Positions 45,853 to 55,500 of a stretch of DNA of 64,000 nucleotides are shown here, piece by piece. Every line of letters starts with the position of its first letter. Within the stretch, counting starts at the first letter, position 1. The stretch spans positions 7,463,156 to 7,527,155 of the forward strand of contig OX637361.1 in NCBI GenBank assembly GCA_951799405.1. The letters run 5' to 3'. Source of the stretch: Agapetus fuscipes. Lineage: Eukaryota > Arthropoda > Insecta > Trichoptera > Glossosomatidae. The notes beneath the pieces are model-generated. The model searched no databases, had not been told where the DNA came from, and saw only the letters and a program-made list of their open reading frames with translations. The translations under genes were made by a program, and so were the position numbers.

Positions 45853-46111
45853 CAATCTAATCTAATCTAAGTTGCAAAGATATGTAACATTAAGGATTCA
45901 CATTATATGCATTTTCACAAGCAGACACATATAAGTTCGCGCTTCAACATACCGCATGTGGACTTACAATATAAACACCCAAATCTCAAATGAACATACA
46001 CCCTGCAATTCTTGTCGACCTTCCCTGAAACAGGGGTGACATTGGCAAAGTGAACCATTTTCTACAGCATGCTTGGTCAGCCGCATACCAACCTATACGC
46101 CAAGGAACATA
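45853..46111 (-). mobile_element. LINE-C 3' end copy
   Basis: Complete 3' end, tail TCTAATCTAATCTAAG (TTAGA repeats on the other strand), 900 bases after the Mlf poly(A) signal. Confidence 0.8.
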
Positions 46112-46799
46112 CACAGCAAATTACATTTGATGCTCCTTAATCTTTCTAGCACCACTTCTTGTAACTTTCACCGTGTTAATTGAATTATTTTATCAAAATA
46201 TAAAAAAATAACCAAGTGCTAGATAACACAGCTTACATTTACGCTAAACTGTCAGAAGTGACGTTTTACAAGATGGCGTCGGTAGTTTCAATTCAACCAA
46301 GTTCCTAAACATCCTTGTCAGACTGTATTTGTTCCATTAACACCATTACATTAAAATCATTTGTAACTTGCAAGCTTTTCAAAAAAATAAAATCTTATTA
46401 TCTAAGATTATTCCTATGGTATCAGTGAAGCTACTCGTATAAGTTATTGTTATTTTTAGATAAAGGGAAATTTGTATTTCAAGTGCCCCACCTATCAGTA
46501 ATAGAGCTTTTCCAACTTTCATCTGTACATAAAACAACTTAGGGAAGGAAATTATTGTTTGCCTTGTTCTAATGTGAACTATTTGTATGTAAAACCGTAG
46601 TGTGTCTGTAATGCATAAGAACAAAAATATTCTGAAATTTCGTAATGCTAAGTATGTCTAATACTCATTATTTGTTCAAAGTTTGAGTACTTTTTGTTTG
46701 TTTGCGTCATTTCACCTAACTTATTGTGTAGGTAAGGTATCATTATGGATTTCTATTAAATTTTAAGTATTAATTATAAAAACAACCTACTTTCCCTTA

Positions 46800-48452
46800 A
46801 GGCTAGTTCGCACAAGGCCACTGATTTAGTCAAGTAACGAGTAATTTAGTAGTGGGCGGGGCGCTACTCGCCCGTGAAGCGTTCGCATTACGGTCCAGTA
46901 CAGTACACAAGTGCGAAGTTGGCTGCAGAAAGCCCTTTCTATAATGGCGGAAAATTTGAATTGACTGCAGTTTGAAAATATTAATTGAGTATTAAAATCA
47001 TGTTATTATAAAGCCCTTTAAATTGGCTATGGTTTGGTAATATTAACTGATTTATGCCCGGCCACCTAGCTAGGAGCCTGTTTAGCAAACAACTTCGAAA
47101 CTCGACTTTTGTAAATTCGAAATGTATTTTATGCTTTATAAAATAATATACACATTTTAAATAAAAACAACACATGACTATTTGATGTTTATAATAATAT
47201 CTACCATTTACGCTGCAAACATTATTTTTTAATTGAATTTTTATCTTTTCAATGATGTGTACAAAGTATATTTTGTATACACACACTATAAAACGGGTCG
47301 TAGTCTGCAGCTGCATTCAGATGCATTTCTCTGTTGCGTTTTTTGTTGTTGACAATTAACATCAATATTCGACATTTAAAATCGGCATTTTCAAATACAC
47401 GGCGGTCACCAATCAATTATCAAGTTAAAGAAGAAACATGGTTCAACTTTTCAGAGGCTGACCGCGAGAAACTTGTTCAATCCTGCTACATACGCCTCTC
47501 ACGTCTGTCACAGATACCAGCTGATGGCTTACAGTGGCATAAAATTGTAATGCCTCTAATTAGTTATCCCCGTGTGTCACTGAATTGTTTCTGTACAAAA
47601 CAATAAGTAACAATCCATCTGAAGGATATCATAAGGCCTGTGATATGACAAATTTATGGTAGGTACCTATAAACATCGATCAATGTAAAAGATCGATGTT
47701 TTTAAATACGTAATAAATTCATGGACGATACTAGTTATTTCCACAACATCTTTACCAAAACTATATTTGTACAGCTCTATTGTCAGCAAGGAGCTACATG
47801 ATTGTATTTTTGACAGCTGATATCCGCACTAAAAATCGATGTCATACTATTCTTATCGAAAAAAAATTACCTTTCTCAAAACTTTTTGGACGTAGATAAG
47901 TCCTAGCAACTTCTATATTCTCAAGAGTTTCTAAAAAACCAAGGATATCGGTGTGCATATCCACTTATTTACAGTTTAAACATGACATAACCTCACTGAC
48001 AGGTCGCTAAGTTTAGGGAGCGGAACATCGGGCTCGCAAATATAAGAAGTTCTTAAGTACATAAATATTTTTAAACAGCACTTTATCTTTAAATATTCTT
48101 GCTGAAAACGGGCATTATCTTTTCAAACTGCAGCCAATTTAAATTGCCGCCATTCTTGCATTTCCGTTTCCCCGCCAAGAGTGAGCGGCCAATGGCGCGG
48201 CCGCTAATAAACTCGACTCGGACTCGGGCTTTTCCGTGGCTCTTCGGACTCGGACTTTTCCGTGGCTTCTCGGCAACACTCGCCCATGGACGGTGGGCGG
48301 GGCCGCTACTTGCCCGAAAAAATAGAATGAAATGGATCGGCTTGACTAAACCATTGACTTAACTACTGGACTAAATTGTTGGGGTTCGCACACGTTTAGC
48401 CACTAAATTACTCGTTACTTGACTAAATTACTCGCCTTGTCCGAACCAGCCT
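46800..48452. mobile_element. Non-autonomous DNA transposon, Harbinger-like, 1653 bp
   Basis: Imperfect terminal inverted repeats of about 50 bases: the left starts AGGCTAGTTCGCACAAGGC, and the right read inward is AGGCTGGTTCGGACAAGGC. Both continue TTTAGTCAAGTAACGAGTAA. Flanked by TTA at 46797-46799 and 48453-48455. A 3-bp TTA/TWA duplication is the mark of PIF/Harbinger. No transposase frame is visible inside. Confidence 0.75.
47671..47701. repeat. Hairpin with 11-bp arms inside the Harbinger-like element
   Basis: AAACATCGATC, spacer AATGTAAAA, then GATCGATGTTT. Confidence 0.45.
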
Positions 48453-48455
48453 TTA

Positions 48456-50280
48456 GTAATCAGACCGCAGTTTCCATGTTGACGGAAAGAAAATCTTTAG
48501 AAAGCCGTTGTTCGTTTTTTGGTTATTGATTGATCTATTGGTTAAAATAGTATTTCCGAAAAGACTTTTTTCATAATATCGGTCTTTCTTATATATTTTT
48601 AAAAGCATTTCTCGGATAGCTAAAAAGCTGAATATTTTCGAATTAATTTAGATGGCTTGACAAACCACGAGTATGAAGAAATATTCATTCTGAGAAATCA
48701 TGTTCATACTTACTCTATTAGCATAGACTTGTGAAAGTATTTGTCTCAATAAATTACCGAATAGGACATTGTTTCTACTTGAACACAAGCAAAAGGCTTT
48801 TCTAGAAAGGTAGACATGCGTTGCTATTCACCCACAACAAATCTATGGCTCATCCTCCGCCTAAGTCCAATTTTACTTATAACTAAAAAAAGATCCATGG
48901 ATATGCCATAGATTCAATTATTGTGAATAGCACTGATTGAATTGAAGTGGGTGGCTCAAAATTGACTTTTCATTTTAGTTAATTTTATTTAATTAACTAA
49001 ATTAATCTTATTTAATTAACTTTAATTATCTTAATAGATTTAATTACAACTTAAAAAGACCATTCTACTGACTCTCCTCCTCACCCTTATCTTTTTTTTT
49101 GTTATTTTAAGTTTTTTTTAAATTGTTTGTCTCACAAAATGTAGAATATGACTTGAATTCTAGATTAACATGAGTAAAAATAAAACAGGTCTTTAACTAT
49201 GCCTTTCGATTATCGTATTTTATGATTAAATGAATATTGACTTATAAATGAGTCCTATGCAATCAAAGGTGGAAAAATGAGTTTGTTTTAAAAGTATGAT
49301 AAATGAAAACAAAAAAATGTCATTTTCTTATTTTCGGAAATAATCATAGATTTCCACCTATGATACAATACGACTCAAATACAAATTGAAACCTTAGGGA
49401 GTACGCTGTAGTTTGTTTTTGTGGAGGACTATATTGTATTGTTGTTAATCTAAGTACCTACATGTGTAATGAAAGGGAAAATCTTTTTCAAATAATTATG
49501 TAAGGAGTTGCTAGTTAATGTCGGCTTGTGTAAACTTAGAGAAACTACCCTAACATTTAAATATATGAACTGATAGATTTTCAAAAACATATTTTTTTGC
49601 TTGTTTTATTTGAATGTTTATGGAATTAAGTGATTGTACCTTTACGCAGGCCACTGTAGCAAGACTTAAAAAACATCATTTAACTTTGAGGAATGAAGTA
49701 ATATTATTTTACAAATTTGTCTTCATTGTATTTATTTGTCATTCTTATAAATGAAATGTAACGAGTTCACTTCAATAACTTGTTGCAAGAATCGAAAACC
49801 ACCTAACATTTGATGGAATAACTTAACTTTTTATTGTTGAGGTTATGTTGGTGACAATTTGTGATTTGTCATGGGACTCATGCTACGGTGGTGGGAGTAT
49901 AATATGACATTTGAGTAGATTAATGGGTCCGTTAGTGGATCCCGAGGTATTTTGGTAATTTGGAATGTGTGATATACTTAAGTGATTACTGATAAGATGA
50001 AAACAAAAACAATTAAATCTCTTGTAGATATTATTTGAGCAGTTTTTCATAACAATAAAGATAAAAACAAAATTCCCTGGCCTTGTTTTATTTATTATGC
50101 CACTCCCTCAGATAAACAGACATCAGGTGTGTTTAATTTCTATTAGTGTTCTTTATTATCATTATTTTTAATTATAATATCATAAACTATTTGCTGATGG
50201 TTTTCTAGCATGCCGGTTAGCTATGTAATTACTTTGGTATTCAGGTCGCCATTTGTGAATGAGTTATTAGCAGTGATAAT
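48456..50280. other. AT-rich intergenic DNA, no gene seen
   Basis: No conserved frames or recognisable repeats. Short TTTAATTAACTTAATTA runs near 48980-49030. Confidence 0.45.
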
Positions 50281-51545
50281 CTAAATCTAAGCTGCAAAGA
50301 TATGTATCATTTGAGATTCATATTAAATGCATTCCCATAAGCAGACATGCATAATTTCGCGCTTACACATGCCGCATGTGGACCTACAATATAAAAAACC
50401 CAATCTCAAATGAACATAAGCCCTGCAGCTCTTGCCGACCTTCCCTGAAACAGGGGTGACATTGGCAAAGTGAACCATTTTTTACAGTATGGGTGGTCAG
50501 TCGCATACCAACGTATCAGTCGAGGAATACAAGCAATTAATACATTCAAATATATAAAACAAATAAACTCTAAACAATGAAACAGTAAAAAAATAAAAAA
50601 AAAAAACTACAAAACATATTTAAAAAAACAAAAAAAAAATAATGATAATTTAAAAGCCTCAGCTTTAACCGCCAGCATTACAGATCAACCGCCATTTCTT
50701 TCGATCCTTGCATACTTCTTTCATTTCATCCAGAGCCATAACCTTTTTCATACAAGCTCTCCTTTTATTATGACTCTGGATATACTTCTGGATTCATTCG
50801 CTATTTCGAAAATTTGGTCCATCCATACCTTTCTCGGTCTTCCTCTTCCACGACATCCATCCATTCTCGCAGAATAAACTTTCTTCGTCAATCTTTCCTC
50901 ATTCATTCTCTCCAAATGTCCAAACCATCTAAGTATACTTTTAATCTTTACTTTCACACTTTCTCTTACACCACATTCCTCTCTAACAAAATCATTCCTC
51001 ACCCTATCACTCCGTCTTTTCCCAATCATACTTCTTAAGTAGTCCATTTCTACTGTATGGACTTTACTTATCTCACTTTCCTTCACCGTCCAGGCTTCAC
51101 TTCCATATATCAGAGTGGGCACTAGTATACCACCGTGCACCGCCAGTCGAACATTTTTTGAAAGATTCTGGTTCTTGGCGATGCTAGCGGTAGCACCCAG
51201 TACGCACCTGCCTTTCATTATTCTTCTTTCAAATTCACCGGTCATTCTTCCATCTTTTTCAAACTTACTTCCCAGGTATACAAACTCATTTACGACATCA
51301 ACATTCATTCCATTAATTTTAAATTCATAATTCATATTTTCATCATCTCTTTCAAAAATCAATACTTTCGTCTTACTTGCATTCAACTTCAAATGGTTAC
51401 CTAACAAAGCTTCATTCAATCTAGAGAGCATTGTTTGCAATTCTACTGCTGAATCAGATACAAGAACTGCATCATCTGCATACAGTAGAACACTCACTTT
51501 GCTCTCTCCTATTATCAATCCACAATCATTAAGTCTAGCATCTCT
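50281..51545 (-). mobile_element. LINE-C: non-LTR retrotransposon with RT end and complete 3' UTR
   Basis: Minus-strand RT from KCVRDARLNDCGLIIGESK through the YADD box (SVLLYADDAVLV), KLNASKTKVLIFER, LVPTLIYGSEAWTV, LRWFGHLERMNEERLTKKVY and GRGRPRKVWMDQI. A frameshift lies near 50775-50800; the alternate frame continues KRRACMKKVMALDEMKEV ... KKWRLICNAGG-stop near 50667. An A/T-rich segment and the about 250-base repeated 3' end (50525-50281) follow, finishing in CTTAGATTTAG. This copy ties the abundant 250-base repeats in the window to a LINE. Confidence 0.85.
50748..51518 (-). pseudogene. Reverse transcriptase fragment of LINE-C with YADD
   Basis: 256 codons open, including the catalytic Tyr-Ala-Asp-Asp. 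Disrupted near its end by an indel that leads to a premature stop, while the original frame resumes in the next phase. Confidence 0.8.
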
Positions 51546-52080
51546 GACACACTTAATAATGGTGATTACTAATCTATATTTATGAATACCTTACAGAAAT
51601 TGGAGTTAGAGCAGACACTGCTGAAATGACTAAAGAACGCTAGATATTATTCTTTGAACAATGGCACAATAGCAAAAATGGCACTGACGCTTTCTGTTTT
51701 GTCGCGGAGAAGAATTTAATCTTGATTACCTGTTTGAAAGAGTCAACACATTTTTTGGCACACACGTCTGGGGGCAGTCAATTCCTGCTGCACAGTCCTG
51801 CACTGGGGAACATTTGTGGTCAATTTTATTGACGGGAAACAGTTTTCTTCTAAATTTTTAGAATGGTTGAATCAGCTATTGACGAAGCTATTGATATTTT
51901 CCTGCAGTTTATTCTATATTACTCGCCTATATCTAATATAATTGATTCTAAAATATTGTGGTCTGTGGATAAATAGTTTAGTCACTGAACAATTCCGTCA
52001 CCGTATCTCACAGGATGTCGGTGGATAAGGAAGTACATGGGAGGAAAAATTAGAACACAATGCGGGATTAGTAAAATAAA

Positions 52081-52086
52081 TTTATT
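52081..52086 (-). promoter_or_regulatory. Poly(A) signal of the Cys-His-Asp gene
   Basis: AATAAA on the minus strand about 290 bases after the stop. The 3' UTR between is AT-rich. Confidence 0.5.
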
Positions 52087-52373
52087 GATATCAAAATGAG
52101 GATACAAATAATAAATCTAAAACAATATTATATACTTTGGTAATGTTAGTAAAGCAAACTATACTACTAAAAAATAGCAAAATTGCCAACCCACTAAATC
52201 CCCTAAAAGAAACTAAACTTTGATTTAAAATTATCAAAAGCAAAATAATATAATAATTATGGCATTTATAGTGATGCCATAAAGCAAATAAAATAAGGTA
52301 AGGATAAATTATACTGTTTTTAAATAATAAAAAATGATGTTTTTTTTGTTCTGCTGCACGAGGATTCCTTGCT

Positions 52374-52547
52374 TTAGTTGTCCGCAGACAGAGTACAGAT
52401 GTCATCATTGATGGCCAGTACTTGGTTGATGAAGGACGTGTCAGCCATGACGGTGGCCAGGTTTTCCACCATACTCAGCAGTTCGCCGTCTTCGTAGTTC
52501 ATTTGGGTGTTGCAGAGAGCTATCTGGTCCAATACTTGATCTGGTAT
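52374..52547 (-). CDS. Last exon of the Cys-His-Asp gene (residues 300-356 and stop)
   Basis: Starts IPDQVLDQIALCNTQMNYED after acceptor TTATTCCAG. A helical acidic region ends DDICTLSADN and TAA. Confidence 0.87.
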   Translation of the reverse strand: MPDQVLDQIALCNTQMNYEDGELLSMVENLATVMADTSFINQVLAINDDICTLSADN

Positions 52548-55500
52548 CTGGAATAAATGAAAAAAAAACATTTAATCAACATTAAAAGCATGATTTACGA
52601 ATAAGATTATATTTCAGGGGTAACCCGCAAGTAATAGGGTAACATAGTTCCTATGTTGAAAATCATCTTATTATCAAAGGGGAAGAAGAAAGTGCTTATG
52701 TTTTTTTGGTAATAACTGGATGCCTAAAACTGAGCCAAGCTTAAAATAAATAAAATTCATTTGTCTCATTTATTTGGTGAGCACTGTTTTTGTGTGAATC
52801 ACACCTCAACAGCCCTTTCCATGCTTGGTTGTAAATCATCTTTCTTTTGCGCTCCTAGTTCCCAGCTCCTCAGGGTATCAAATCCCTTATATTCTGATTA
52901 CCAGTCGGTGGCTTTAATCACTACAGACTATGACGTGTCGTAAAAAGAAGTAAGTTAAGTAAGTGGGTCAAGACGACCTTGAAATAATTAAAAAAAGTTT
53001 CTCAGAAAGAGAATATATTGCAGCCATCGTAATATGTTTTAGTTTCTTATAATACACACCTTTCCACCATCTGCGAACATTGAGAACTTGTATTTGATTC
53101 TCTGTTTCCCAAACTTGTCATTGAAGAACAGGGTGAAGAGTGGATCCTTTGTGGTGACCGGGAAGTACAGGCCGGCTACAAGGTGGCCTTTCTGATCTCT
53201 GGTTAACAGACTCCTGGAAACAAAAATAGGAATGGGTTAATATTGAGTATTCCAAGAAAGAATCATACTACTCGTTGATCTATGAAGATAGATACCAATC
53301 AGGAGGGCATAGCAATCATGAAAACAAATGAAAATTGTCAACTTTATAGTGATAGATTCAAAAACTTAGATCCACATGAAACAAATAACCCTGTGATATA
53401 TATTACAATTTAATTTCTCTCCTTTTGGCTATTCATAAAACCATGGTGAATATACAACATCCAAGAGTTAATATAAGGATGGAATATTATTATATTGCAG
53501 TTTTATAAAACTAAACCAAACGACTGCCCAAATATTAAGTAGTTTTACAAAAGACATTTAACAAACCTTGGAAGTCATAGGATGCATTTGGATTCTTCTG
53601 AATATGAACAAAAACTACTTTTTTTTTGACTAACACAACACTCAGGTGATAATAGGGACAAAGATCGTGTCTACGCTTGTGTTGCTAGTAAAAACATGTC
53701 TTTCTAGCAGGGTTGATTTTTTAATGAATTGTTTCTGTGGTTTTTCGGGTGTCTAACCCGAAAAACTACATGCAGCTTTTTTATCTGCGGACGTTTTGCC
53801 TTCACGAGTAGAAGGCATTTTCAAGGCGAGTTTTAACGGCGTGGTGGTCTTCGTTTATTTTCGGAACTCCCCCACTGGAACTCCCACTATGTAAGTATAT
53901 CCTACTTTTTCAAACTCTCAAAGAGCTGAGCTAGAAATCAGTTTAACAGTAAAGTTAAGTTTTGTAACGATGATTGTCTTTACCTGAAGTTGTAGACCAA
54001 GTTCCTCCTCTCTGTGACATCCACAGCGGTACAGAATGGTCTCTGCACGTACACCAGGGAAGTCTGGTACTTGATGTTGGCTCCTCTGGTCTCCCTCTCG
54101 GCCCATTCTATGTAACCAGGGTTGTGGATGTTGAAGCTGTAGTTGTACTCCTTCTTGCAGTGAGCTTCATCTGACTGAGTGAACCAACCTGCAACAAATA
54201 AACTTTTAATTTAGAGAATAAATGCATTGAGAATACCATTGTATTTCCTCTTGTAGAAGTTAATTACCCACCATTTGTTTTGGACGTCAAAAAACACAAA
54301 TGGTGGTCCAAGGGGCAATAATTGATGGATAAGCTTTGATAATGATTGAACGAATAATTGAGCTCGGTCAGTATGGCATGGAATCCAAATTTTCCATGGA
54401 CAAAAAAGTTGTGACATCACAATGCCAGACTGTTAGGGACTTGGCTAACTAGCATTTTGTTATTTGGATTAAGGATCCAAGTTATATAAACGCCTGCTGA
54501 GAAATGAAGCATCTATTCTGGTAATGTGTGAATCCATTGCTCATTTTATTTCCACATAAAGTAAAAAATATATACATACATAGGACTACAGTAAGCAGAC
54601 CTAGGTATGTAAATTGGAACAATATAGCTTTTAAGTTATTTGTAAGTATTTTCTTTATTAAGACATATATTATGTAATTTATTTCTGTATGAATAAATTG
54701 AATATCAATATGCATTACCATGTAATTTATTAATTGAAGTAAATGATAATTGATAGGTAGTAAAAGCTTCTATCTAAATTCTAGTACCAGATATCACTGT
54801 ACCTGTGTGTGGGTAGCAGCGATCATGCATGACAGTGACAACTCTAGCCACGTGGTAGCCCGGGTCACACAGCATCACACCAGGCCGGCCTTCCACCAGG
54901 ATGTGCATGGCCACCATCACATGCTCCTTCTCCACACTGTCAGCGATCCCCTCCGGCCCCGACCCTCCAGACAGATAGTCCCTGATGTCCTCAATGGTCT
55001 CCTCGCAGGAAGCAAGGAAGAAAGCACCAGAAGTAGAAGGCGTCGTCGGCAGTTTGCGGAGGAGCTCCAGCCCAAGTCCCACGCAGGTGTGCTTGTGTGG
55101 CTGTATGGGAGGACGGTACTGCCGGAAGAAGTTAGCCAGCGATTGACTCGCTTCTCCCCGGCGTCCATAAGCCTCGTACAGCGCACGGAAGTTGCTCACG
55201 GTGTCATAGTTGTTCTCCAGCAGGAGCCGCTGCAGCGCCGACTCGGCTTGTCCCACAAGATCCTCGTATTCTCCGATGGAGGAGAACCTTCCAGGGTCTC
55301 TGGGAGCGGCCCACGAGGGCAGCGGCAGCGGGTGGCCTGGGGGCCAGGAGTTGGTCAGGCGGGCGCGTTCTGTTCTCCTGGATTCGAGTCAACTCGGCCA
55401 TTCGGAGCCCCAGCGGCCCACGGAAGGCTTGTCGGCCCCCTCCCTCTCGCTGCACGCGCAGCGCGCCTCGGCCCGCGCGCGCGCCCCGGCGTGCTCATGC

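Noticed and set aside
47334..47606. Transposase or Myb-like protein in the Harbinger-like element
   Set aside because: The 90-codon frame has no DDE or SANT/MADF pattern that I can see.
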